This document shows, one piece after another, positions 26,527 through 35,862 of a DNA stretch of 64,000 bases. Made by a program: the position numbers and the translations under genes. A model generated the notes under the pieces. It did no database searches and was not told the DNA's origin. It worked only from the letters and a program-made list of their open reading frames with translations. How positions within the stretch are numbered: position 1 is the stretch's first letter; every line of letters begins with the position of its first letter. Origin of the DNA: an uncultured Clostridia bacterium (GTDB lineage: Bacteria > Bacillota > Clostridia > Christensenellales > Aristaeellaceae); the NCBI GenBank assembly GCA_947166705.1, contig CAMVFE010000007.1, positions 1-64,000 of the forward strand, written 5' to 3'.

Positions 26527-28380
26527 ATGAAACGAGCGCTGGCATTGCTGACGGCTTTGCTGATGCTGCCCCTGTGCGCCGCCGGCCGGGCGGAGGAGCC
26601 CGCCCGGGAGATCGCGGTGGAAATCCGTAACGGCAGCGACCGGGAAACCGACGGCGAACCCCTGCGGGACGGCAGCGACGAGACCGGGCTTGCCCTGAAG
26701 AAGGACCGGCAGACGGGGTTTTTCCTGGTGCTGCCGGAGGACGGAAGCTGCGCCGCGGTGTACCTGCGGCTGACGGCGGAGCCCGCGAAGGCGGAGCTGC
26801 AGATCCTGAACGAAAAGAAAAAATGGCAGACCGCCGTCGGCGAGGAGCGGCCCGGGGTGCAGATCCTGTTTGACACCCGCGGAATCACCGGGAAGGCCAG
26901 GATGCTGCTGACCTTTCCGGCGGCGGAGGCCTGCACCGTGCTGGAGGCGCGGTGCTTCACCGCCGGCGCCCTGCCGGAATACGTTCACCGCTGGGAAAAG
27001 GGCGGACGGACGGATGTCCTGATGGCGGCGCGGACGCTGGAGGAGATCGACACGCGGACGCTGGGCGCGCTGCTTTCCGCCGGGAGGAAGACGGCCGTGG
27101 CCGCGATGGGCACGGAGGCGGCGCTGCCCGCCGCCTGGGACCGGCTGTGGGACGCGGGATTGCGGACCGCGCCGGTGGTATACGCGCCGGACGGCCGGAG
27201 CGCGGACGCGATGGCCGTGCTGGCCGGATGGTGCCGGAGCATGCAGCCCCTGCTGCTGGCGACGGACGCGGAGCTGGAGGCCGTCGCCCCGGAGGCCGTG
27301 AGGAACGCGGCGGATCCCGCCTGGAACCGCGAGAGCGCGGCGGAGAGCGGCATCTGGGCGGTGCCGGACAGCTGCGGCTTCGACCGGGCGGAGGAGGCAG
27401 CCGGGCATCTGGCGGAGCGGAGCGGCGAGGCGATCCGCGCCTGGTGCGAGGACCGTTTCGCTTCGGCGGAGCACGCGGACCCGGCGGAGATCCCCTACCC
27501 CGCGGACCGGGACGCGGACGGCTACCTGCCCGAGGGGGCGGAGGAGTTCGTCTACGAGGATGAGGAGAAGGGCCTGTGGGCCTACCTGAGCCGGACGCTG
27601 CAGGTGGAGATCGTGCGGTACGCCATGCCGGAGGTTCCCCACCGGTGGTTCGAGGCCAGCGTCATCTTCCGGCCGGAGGCGGAGAGCTTCGGCCAGCACA
27701 CCTACGTGAACGCCGCCTTCCGGGACCAGCAGATCTACCCGGAAACCCTGGCGCAGACCTCGCGGCTGGTTTTCGCGGTGAACGGGGATTACTATCCGAA
27801 CCGCGCGGAGAAGAAGTGGCCGACCGGTGACATCATCCGGCAGCGGCAGGTTCTCCACGAATACGAGGAGCGGCATTCGATGAAATTCCCGAACCTGGAC
27901 ACGCTGGCCGTCCGGGACGACGGCAGCTTCAGCGTGTACGCCGCGGGCGAGATTTCCGCGGCGAAGCTGCTGGCCCAGGGGGACGTGCACGACGCGCTGA
28001 GCTTCGGGCCGTACCTGGTGAGGGACGGGGAGATGCGCATCTACAACGGATACAGCGCGGAGGTGCCGGAGCCCCGCAGCGCCTACGGGATGATCGCGCC
28101 GGGGCACCTGTTCTTCGTCATGGCGGAGGGCAAGATGCCCGGGAAGGGCGAGAAGGGCTTCGACCTCTGGACCCTCGCGGAGCTGATGTACGCGCGGGGC
28201 TGCACCCAGGCGATGAACGTGGACGGCGGCAGCACGGCGGTCATGGTCTTCATGGGGCACCGGCTGAACCGGACCGGCAAGGGGACCGCGCTGGGAAGCC
28301 CGCGGAACCAGCACGAGCTCTTCGGCATCGGCACGAGCGACAGGGTCTACACGGACATGGCGGACGGAAAGAAAAAATAA
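26527..28380 (+). CDS. phosphodiester glycosidase (NAGPA-like) domain protein with extra N-terminal domain
   Basis: Signal peptide; VFAVNGDYYPNRAEKKWPTGDIIRQ, CTQAMNVDGGSTAVMVFMGHRLN. Confidence 0.88.
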   Translation: MKRALALLTALLMLPLCAAGRAEEPAREIAVEIRNGSDRETDGEPLRDGSDETGLALKKDRQTGFFLVLPEDGSCAAVYLRLTAEPAKAELQILNEKKKWQTAVGEERPGVQILFDTRGITGKARMLLTFPAAEACTVLEARCFTAGALPEYVHRWEKGGRTDVLMAARTLEEIDTRTLGALLSAGRKTAVAAMGTEAALPAAWDRLWDAGLRTAPVVYAPDGRSADAMAVLAGWCRSMQPLLLATDAELEAVAPEAVRNAADPAWNRESAAESGIWAVPDSCGFDRAEEAAGHLAERSGEAIRAWCEDRFASAEHADPAEIPYPADRDADGYLPEGAEEFVYEDEEKGLWAYLSRTLQVEIVRYAMPEVPHRWFEASVIFRPEAESFGQHTYVNAAFRDQQIYPETLAQTSRLVFAVNGDYYPNRAEKKWPTGDIIRQRQVLHEYEERHSMKFPNLDTLAVRDDGSFSVYAAGEISAAKLLAQGDVHDALSFGPYLVRDGEMRIYNGYSAEVPEPRSAYGMIAPGHLFFVMAEGKMPGKGEKGFDLWTLAELMYARGCTQAMNVDGGSTAVMVFMGHRLNRTGKGTALGSPRNQHELFGIGTSDRVYTDMADGKKK

Positions 28381-28395
28381 GGAGACGAAAGCTCC

Positions 28396-30732
28396 ATGAA
28401 AAAATGGGCGGCGCTGATACTTCTGCTGGCGGCGGTCTGGGGATCGGCGGCGGCGCTGACAGTTCCGGAGATCCCGGAGGATGCCGCGGAGGCCGCGCTT
28501 GAGTTCAGAAGCCTGAACGCGAAGGAGGCGCAGGAGCTGGCGGAGATCCTCGCCGCGCATCCCGCCCTGCGGGCGTGCGACCTGTCGGCGACGCCCGTCC
28601 GCCTGGACGCGGCCAGGGCGCTGAAGGCCAGATGCCCGGAGATCCGGTTTCATCTGACGCTGGACCTGAACGGCGGCATCCGGCTGGACAGCGGGCTGAC
28701 GCGGCTGGACATGGACGCGGTCCGGGCGGACAACGGGACGACGCTGAGCCGGCGGCTGAAGATGGAGGACCTGCGGACGCTGCTGGATTGCATGCCGGAC
28801 CTGAAGGAGGTCCGCATGACGGAAGCGCGGCACCCGCTGGCGGAGATGGAGGCGCTGGTTTCCGACTATCCGGCGATCGCCTTCGACTGGACGGTCCGGG
28901 TGAACGGCATGGCGTTCCGGAAGGGCGCGACGGCCTACTCCACCCTGAAGGGCCGGCAGGATCCCCGGTACACCGCGGAGGATCTGGCGCCGGTGCTGAA
29001 ATACTGCCCGGACCTGCTGGCGCTGGACGTGGGGCACAACAACGTGAGCGACCTGTCCTTCCTGAAGGCGTGGCCGAAGCTGCGGCGGCTGATCGTCGTC
29101 GACAGCCGGGTTCCGGTCACGGACATCAGCCCGCTGGCGGAGCTGGAGGATCTGGAATACGTGGAGCTGTTCATGCAGCAGATCACGGACCTGAGCCCGC
29201 TGGCCGGGAAGACGCGGCTGCTGGACCTGAACCTCTGCCACAACGACATCACGGACCTGACGCCGCTGTACAGCTGCGTGAACCTGGAGCGGCTGTGGAT
29301 CTCGTCGAACCCGCGCCTGACCCAGGAGGAGATTGACCGCTTCCGGGCGGCGGTGCCCGGCTGCCTGGTGGAATACAAGGACTGGCAGAGCACCGGCTCC
29401 GGATGGCGGACGCATCCGCGGTACACGGTGATGTACGACAGCTTCGTCAGCGGGGTTTACCAGCCCTTCGGGGAAAAGGCCGGGCAGGAGGCGCCCGCCG
29501 CCGGGACGGAAGCGGAGGGCGCGCCGGCCCCGACCTGCACGCCGGAAGTGACCGCGGAACCCACCGCAGAACCCACCCCGGCCCCGACGCTGCTGCCGCC
29601 CGCGCCGGCGGATCCGGAGGCGGGACCCGCCCGGGATATCGGCCGGGAATGCACCTTCAACGGGCACCCCGGGGAGAAGCACTATTTGACGGACGGAAGC
29701 TATACCCGGGACTTCACGACCGGCTTCTGGGAAGGAACCCGGGGGCTGGAGATCCGGGCGCCGGAGGGGGAAACCATCGGGGCGCTGTACATCCAGTGGC
29801 ACTATCAGCCGGGGCCGCTGGATATCCGGGCGCGGAACGCGGAAGGCGCGTGGGTGACGGTCGCGCAGTGCGACAACGATTTTTATGCCCAGTACATCCG
29901 GACGCCGGCGCTGGACGACCTGCTCATCGTCTGCCGGGAGGATCCGATGAAGGCGCTGGTGATCTGCGACATGAAGGTGCTGACCCCCGGCGCGCCGCCG
30001 GAGGACGTGCAGCTCTGGGAAGCGCCCGGGGACAAGGTGGACATGATGCTGCTGGCCGGGCATCCGGACGACGAGATGCTCTGGTTCGGCGGCACGCTGC
30101 CCTACTACGCGGGGGAGCTGGGCAAAAAGGTGCTGGTGGTCTGCGGGGCGATGAACCGCTCCATCCGCCGGCTGGAGCTGCTGGACTGCCTGTGGGCCTG
30201 CGGGGTGCGGACGCACCCGATCCACTGCCAGTTCGTCGACTTTACCACGAAGGATATGGACCGGGTCCTGCAGGAGTGGGGCGGAAAGGAAAAGCTGCTG
30301 GAGCGGTTTACGGAGCTGTACCGCCGATACCGGCCGGACGTGGTGCTTCTGCACGACGTGAACGGGGAATACGGCCACGGCATGCACAAGGCCATGAGCT
30401 GGCTCGGGCGGGAGTGCGCGGAGCTGGCCCCGTACGCCTCCGTGTATCCGGAGCAGGCGGAAAAGTACGGCACCTGGGACGTGCCGAAGATCTATATCCA
30501 TCTCTATCCGGAGAATCAGATCCGTATGGACTGGCACCGGCGGCTGAGCGCCTTCGAGGGGCGGACGGCGATCGAGGCCGCCATGGACGCCATGAGCTGG
30601 CACAGGACCCAGACCCAGCACGGGTGGATGGTGGAGGACGGCGGGGAGATGGACAACGCCCTCTTTGGCCTTTACCGGACGCGGGTCGGCGCGGACGTGA
30701 AGAAGGACGATTTTTTTGAGCATATTCCCTGA
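28396..30732 (+). CDS. secreted leucine-rich-repeat protein fused to PIG-L/LmbE-type deacetylase
   Basis: LRRs (LLALDVGHNNVSDLSFLKAWPKLRRL...ITDLSPLAGKTRLLDLNLCHNDITDLTPLYSC), PT-rich linker, then MLLAGHPDDEMLWFGG...HDVNGEYGHGMHKA typical of PIG-L. Confidence 0.88.
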   Translation: MKKWAALILLLAAVWGSAAALTVPEIPEDAAEAALEFRSLNAKEAQELAEILAAHPALRACDLSATPVRLDAARALKARCPEIRFHLTLDLNGGIRLDSGLTRLDMDAVRADNGTTLSRRLKMEDLRTLLDCMPDLKEVRMTEARHPLAEMEALVSDYPAIAFDWTVRVNGMAFRKGATAYSTLKGRQDPRYTAEDLAPVLKYCPDLLALDVGHNNVSDLSFLKAWPKLRRLIVVDSRVPVTDISPLAELEDLEYVELFMQQITDLSPLAGKTRLLDLNLCHNDITDLTPLYSCVNLERLWISSNPRLTQEEIDRFRAAVPGCLVEYKDWQSTGSGWRTHPRYTVMYDSFVSGVYQPFGEKAGQEAPAAGTEAEGAPAPTCTPEVTAEPTAEPTPAPTLLPPAPADPEAGPARDIGRECTFNGHPGEKHYLTDGSYTRDFTTGFWEGTRGLEIRAPEGETIGALYIQWHYQPGPLDIRARNAEGAWVTVAQCDNDFYAQYIRTPALDDLLIVCREDPMKALVICDMKVLTPGAPPEDVQLWEAPGDKVDMMLLAGHPDDEMLWFGGTLPYYAGELGKKVLVVCGAMNRSIRRLELLDCLWACGVRTHPIHCQFVDFTTKDMDRVLQEWGGKEKLLERFTELYRRYRPDVVLLHDVNGEYGHGMHKAMSWLGRECAELAPYASVYPEQAEKYGTWDVPKIYIHLYPENQIRMDWHRRLSAFEGRTAIEAAMDAMSWHRTQTQHGWMVEDGGEMDNALFGLYRTRVGADVKKDDFFEHIP

Positions 30733-30737
30733 CTGGA

Positions 30738-30769
30738 CCGGGGCGCACAGCCGCCCCGGATTTTTTTCT
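30738..30769 (+). terminator. intrinsic terminator after LRR-PIG-L gene
   Basis: ccggggcg-cacagc-cgccccgg followed by aTTTTTTT. Confidence 0.85.
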
Positions 30770-30887
30770 CTTCCCTTCTTTCGGGAAAAAGAGTACAATC
30801 AGACCCAGAACAGATGAATTACAGCCCAGCGAAAGCGCCGGACGCATGCGCCCGGCGCGGAGCTGTATTCCCGAAAGGAGGGCCGGC

Positions 30888-32818
30888 ATGGAGCGGAAAA
30901 CCATCGCGGTGTTTGTTTCCGCGCTTTACGAGGACATGGTCCGCCAGACCGTGGACGGAATGCTGAAGGCCGCGCGGGACGGGAACGCGAAGGTACTTTT
31001 TTCACGAGCTTTGCGGACAATCACACCAGCAGGGGCTACGAGCGCTACCGGGACTACGACACCGGCGACTACGCCGTGTACCTCCTGCCGGACCTGCGGG
31101 AGTACGACGCGCTGATCTCCATGGACACCTATATGACCGAGACGCTGATCGAGCCGATCGACGAGCTGAAGCGGAAGGCGCCCTGCCCCGTGGTGACGCT
31201 GGGCACCCGCAGGGAGGGGACCTGGAGCATTTTCAACGACCAGAACCGGTCCTTCGGCGAGGTGATCGACCACGCGGCGGAGGTTCACGGATGCCGGGAT
31301 TTCGTCTACGTGTCCGGGCCGACGGAGCGGTCCTTCTGCCGGGAGCGGGCCGCCATCTGGCGGGAGCGGATGCGGGCGCACGGCCTGCCCTGCGGGGAGG
31401 AGCGGATCTTTTACGGCACCCTGCTGCCGGAATGCGGGGAGGACATCGTGGACCGGATGCTGGAACGCCGCCGGGCGGAGGGAAAGCCGGAGCTGCCGCA
31501 GGCCGTCGCCTGCGTGAACGACTATACGGCGATCGGCGTCATTTCCGCGCTGGAGAAGCGGGGATTCCGCGTGCCGGAGGACGTGATCGTGACGGGGTAC
31601 GACGACATTCAGCGCGCCGCGTTCAGCGAGCCCTCCCTGACCACCTCGGCGCAGCCCTTCTTCCGGGTCGGGGAGCTGGGCATGGAAACCGCGCTGAGGC
31701 TCGCCGCCGGGGAGGAGGCGCCCCGGACGACGGCGGTGCCGGGTGACCTGAAGCTGCGCCGGTCCTGCGGGTGCGGCCGGGAAACGGCAGGCCGCGGGGA
31801 CGCGGTCCGGGACCGGTACATCCGGACGGTTTCCAACCTGGAGGCGCTGGCGCTGGCGAACACCAACATGGTACTCGGCGGCGCCATGGACAGCACGGTG
31901 GAGGAGATCTACAACGAGATCGAGGAAGCCTGCCTGCGGAATACGGGCTTCCGGGACGCGGCGCTCTGCCTCGTGGACGGATGGGACCGCCTGAAGCAGA
32001 TCGGGGACCGGAAGGACCTGGAAAACGAAACCTTCAGCGTGGTCTGCGGACGCCTGCGCGGCGAAAGGGTCCGCCGGCAGCGCCTGCCGAAGGGGCAGCT
32101 GCTGCCCCGGGAGATGATGGAGGACGATACGCCGTACTACATTTTCCCGATTCACCACCTGCAGTATTTCCTGGGCTACATGATCGTCAACCCCGACCTG
32201 GCGGCCAGCGAGCAGCTGCACATCAAAAGCTGGCTGGTGTCGGTGAGCGCCATCATGACCGGATGGCTGTCGCGCAACCGCCTGGCGGAGACGGTGAAGG
32301 AGCTCGAGGTGCTGTACCAGACGGATACGCTGACGGGGCTGTACAACCGGCGCGGGTATTACCGGTTCTTCGAAAGCTACTATGAGGAATGCCGCTCGGC
32401 GCGGACGGAGCTTGCCGTGTTTCTGATCGACATGAACCACATGAAGCAGGTGAACGACCGCTACGGCCACGCGGAGGGGGATTTCTGCCTGCGGGCCATC
32501 GCGGACGCGATGAGGGCCAGCGCCGGAGCGGATGAGATCTGCGTCCGGACCGGCGGGGACGAGTTCGTCGTGCTGGCGAAGAACTACGACGCGCGGCGGG
32601 AGCAGGCCTTTATCCGCGGCGTGCGGGAGCGCCTCGGCGAACGGGTGAGGCAGGAGCGGAAAAGCTACCGGGTCACGGTCAGCATCGGCTGCTGCAGGAG
32701 TGTTCCGCCGGAGGAGGACGGCCTTTCCGTCCAGAGCGAAGCGGAGCAGTACCTGCGAGAGGCGGACCGGGCGATGTACCTGGAGAAGCGGGCGGCCGCC
32801 CCGCGGGACGCGGAATGA
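30888..32818 (+). pseudogene. periplasmic-binding-protein-like sensor + GGDEF diguanylate cyclase, interrupted by an apparent frameshift at a T6 tract
   Basis: MERKTIAVFVSALYEDMVRQTVDGMLKAARDGNAKV (frame 1) continues as FTSFADNHTSRGYERYRDYDTGDYAVYLLPDLREYDALIS only after a -1 shift at 30997-31002; C-terminal DTLTGLYNRRGYYRFF...CVRTGGDEFVVLAK. Could be a sequencing artefact. Confidence 0.8.
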
Positions 32819-32913
32819 CCGGCGCGGGCCGCCGGAAGGGGCTGCGTACGCGGAGAAGCGGAGAAGCGACGGACGCGGGGCCGCGCAAAATACGACATGT
32901 CAGGAGAGAACGG

Positions 32914-35811
32914 ATGAAACGGTTGAAGCTGACCGCGCTGTGGGTTTGCCTGATCCTGCTGGCCGCCGCGCTGCCGGGCGGCCGGGCGGAGCAGGCCGGG
33001 AAGACGGTGCGCGTGGGCTGGTACGATTCGACATTCAACCGGATGGACGCGTCCGGCCGCAGGTCCGGGTATGCCTACGATTACCAGCAGAAGATCGCGG
33101 CCTATTCCGGCTGGCGGTATGAGTACGTCACCGGCAGCTGGCCGGATCTGATGGAGATGCTGGAGGCCGGGGAAATCGACCTGATGAGCGACGTGTCCAG
33201 GGTGGCCGGGCGCGAGGAGCGGATGCTGTTTTCCGACCTGCCCATGGGCACGGAGGAATACTACATTTATATCGCCGCCGACAACCGGGAGATTCAGCCC
33301 GGGGACGCGGCGACGCTGAACGGGAAAACCGTCGGCGTCAACCGCGGCAGCATCCAGAAGGCACTCTTCGAAAAATGGGCGGAGGAGAACGGGGTGACGG
33401 CGGACCTCGTGGAGGTGTCCGGATCGGAAAAGGAATCCCTCGCCATGCTGGAGACCGGGAAGCTGGACGCGTACGTGGAGCTGGACGCTTTTTCCCGGCC
33501 GAAGCGGACCAGGCCGGTGTGCAAGATCGGCTCCTCCGATTTCTATTTCGCGGTCAGCCTGGCGCGGCCCGACCTGCTGAAAGAGCTGAACGACGCCATG
33601 AGCCGGATTCAGGATGAAAACCGGTTTTACAATCAGCAGCTGAACGCGCGGTATGTCAGCGCGGAGGGGACCTACGGCTACCTTTCCCGGGAGGAAAGGG
33701 AGTGGCTCGCGGCACACGGCGCTATCCGCGTCGGATACCAGGACCATTACATGGCCTTCTGCGCCCGGGATGAGGAGACGGGGGAACTGACCGGCGCCCT
33801 GCGGGACTATCTGGAGGCCGCGGAGAGCTGCCTGACCAACGCGTCCCTCAGCTTTGAGCCGGCGGCCTACCAGACCGCCGCGGACGCCCTGGAAGCGCTG
33901 CGGCGGGGCGAAACGGACGTCGTTTTTCCCGCCAACCTGAGCAGCTACGAGGGCGAAAGGGAGGGCGTCCTCCTGACGGCCCCCGTCACGCGGACGGACA
34001 TCTATGCCGTCGTGCGCGAGACGGACCAGGACCTGCTTTCCCGGGAAGGCCGGATCATCGCCGCCGTCAACGAGGGGAACCCGAATTACGAGGCTTTCCT
34101 GAAGGACCATTTTCCGGCCTGGCAGATGCTGTGGTACAGGGACACGGACGCCTGCCTGGAGGCCGTAGCCAGCGGCATGGCGGACTGCGTGCTGATCAGC
34201 TACAACCGCTACAGCAACATCGCCCGCCGGTGCGGCAGCCTGAAGCTGACGGCTGTGCCGGCCGGCGTCGGCCTGGATTACAGCTTCGCGGTCCGGGAGG
34301 GAAACAGGGAGCTGTATTCCATCCTGTCCCGGGCGATCGGGATGATTCCCGCGTCCACGCTGAACGCGGCGATATCAAACTACACGGCGGCGGATTCCCA
34401 GCTGACCTTTGCCGAATACCTGTCGGAGCACCTGACCGCGGTGATCGCCGGGGTCGGCGTGCTGCTGGGCGCCGTGCTGGCGCTGCTGCTGATCACCATG
34501 CGCGCGGAGCGCCGGTCCCGGCGCCTGATCGTCCATACGGAGAAGGATGAGCTGACCGGCCTGTACAACCGGGGGTTCTTCCTCCAGTACGCGGAGCGGA
34601 TGTACCGCGCGCATCCGGAGACGCCGATGGACGCGGTCGTCCTCGATATCGACCAGTTCCATTCCCTGAACGCGATGCAGGGCCGCGAGCTGGGCGACCG
34701 GGTGCTGAGCGCGCTGGGGCGCGGAACCTGCCAGGCTGCCGCGGAACGGGAGGGGATCGCCGGCCGGTTCGAGGCGGACCGGTTCGGCATCTACTGCCGC
34801 GGCGGGGCGGATTACCAGGAGCTGCGCGATGTGCTCCAGAACCGGGTGAACGAGGCGGTGCCGGGGGCGGGAATACGGCTGCGGATGGGCGTCATGCCCT
34901 GGGAGGCCGGGATGGATCCGGAGCAGCTCTTCGACCGGGCGCGCACGGCCTGCAACATGGCCAGGGGCAGCTTCCGGAAACATCTGGTCTACTACGACGG
35001 GGAGGTCAGCCGCCGGGAGCAGCTGGAGCAGCGGCTGCAGAGCGACCTGACCCGGGCCCTGGAGGAATATGAGCTGGAGGTCTATTACCAGCCCGTCTTC
35101 GATATCCGGTGCGATCCGCCGAGGCTGGTCAGCGCGGAGGCGCTGGCCCGGTGGAACCATCCGGAGCTGGGGATGATCTCCCCGGGAACCTTCGTGCCCC
35201 TCTTTGAGCGAAACGGGCGCATTTCCGAAATCGACCGGTACGTCTGGAACCATGCGGCGCGGAAGGTGATGGCCTGGCGCGAGGAGAGCGGGATCACGCT
35301 TCCCGTCTCGGTCAACCTGTCCCGGGTGGATGTGTCCGATCCGGGGCTGGAGGAGACGCTGGACCAGCTGCTGGACGCCTGCGGCCTGACGCCGGCGGAC
35401 CTGAGGCTGGAGATCACCGAAACCGTCTACACGGAGAACGCGGAGCAGCTGATCCGGGTGGTTGCGGAGCTGCGGAAGAAGGGCTTCCTGGTGGAGATGG
35501 ACGATTTCGGGTCCGGCTATTCCTCCCTGAACATGCTGTCCAGGATGCCGGTCGATATCCTGAAGATGGACCAGGCCTTCATCCGGAACATGGGAAGGGA
35601 CAGCAGGGACGAGGGCATGGTTGAGATGATCCTGGGCATCGGAAGGACGATGAATATCCCGGTGATCGCCGAGGGCGTGGAGACGGAGGCGCAGCTGAAG
35701 CGGCTGCGGGAGCTCGGGTGCGCCATGGTGCAGGGCTTCTATTTCTCCGGACCCCTGCATTCCCTGGATTTTGAGGACGAGTTCGGGCCGGAACCGGAGA
35801 CCCGGGAATAG
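32914..35811 (+). CDS. tandem SBP_bac_3-like sensor domains + TM + degenerate GGDEF + EAL phosphodiesterase
   Basis: Signal peptide; two amino-acid-binding-like domains (KTVRVGWYDSTFNRMD; GAIRVGYQDHYMAFCARD); GRFEADRFGIYC in place of GGDEF; EAL motifs SAEALARWNHPELG, LEITETVY, EMDDFGSGYSSLNML, VIAEGVETEAQL. Confidence 0.92.
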   Translation: MKRLKLTALWVCLILLAAALPGGRAEQAGKTVRVGWYDSTFNRMDASGRRSGYAYDYQQKIAAYSGWRYEYVTGSWPDLMEMLEAGEIDLMSDVSRVAGREERMLFSDLPMGTEEYYIYIAADNREIQPGDAATLNGKTVGVNRGSIQKALFEKWAEENGVTADLVEVSGSEKESLAMLETGKLDAYVELDAFSRPKRTRPVCKIGSSDFYFAVSLARPDLLKELNDAMSRIQDENRFYNQQLNARYVSAEGTYGYLSREEREWLAAHGAIRVGYQDHYMAFCARDEETGELTGALRDYLEAAESCLTNASLSFEPAAYQTAADALEALRRGETDVVFPANLSSYEGEREGVLLTAPVTRTDIYAVVRETDQDLLSREGRIIAAVNEGNPNYEAFLKDHFPAWQMLWYRDTDACLEAVASGMADCVLISYNRYSNIARRCGSLKLTAVPAGVGLDYSFAVREGNRELYSILSRAIGMIPASTLNAAISNYTAADSQLTFAEYLSEHLTAVIAGVGVLLGAVLALLLITMRAERRSRRLIVHTEKDELTGLYNRGFFLQYAERMYRAHPETPMDAVVLDIDQFHSLNAMQGRELGDRVLSALGRGTCQAAAEREGIAGRFEADRFGIYCRGGADYQELRDVLQNRVNEAVPGAGIRLRMGVMPWEAGMDPEQLFDRARTACNMARGSFRKHLVYYDGEVSRREQLEQRLQSDLTRALEEYELEVYYQPVFDIRCDPPRLVSAEALARWNHPELGMISPGTFVPLFERNGRISEIDRYVWNHAARKVMAWREESGITLPVSVNLSRVDVSDPGLEETLDQLLDACGLTPADLRLEITETVYTENAEQLIRVVAELRKKGFLVEMDDFGSGYSSLNMLSRMPVDILKMDQAFIRNMGRDSRDEGMVEMILGIGRTMNIPVIAEGVETEAQLKRLRELGCAMVQGFYFSGPLHSLDFEDEFGPEPETRE

Positions 35812-35862
35812 GGAAAGCGGTTTTTGCGCAGGAAAAACCGGCATGGGAAGGTGTGTAGCAGG

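Noticed and set aside
29535-29600. Short direct repeats (acc-gcg/gca-gaa-ccc)
   Set aside because: Codes for a PT/PE-rich interdomain linker; not a mobile or CRISPR repeat.
26458-30798. 1446-aa minus-strand ORF antisense to three genes
   Set aside because: Arg/Pro/His/Gln-rich low-complexity translation typical of the reverse strand of GC-rich genes; the + strand ORFs have clear family motifs.
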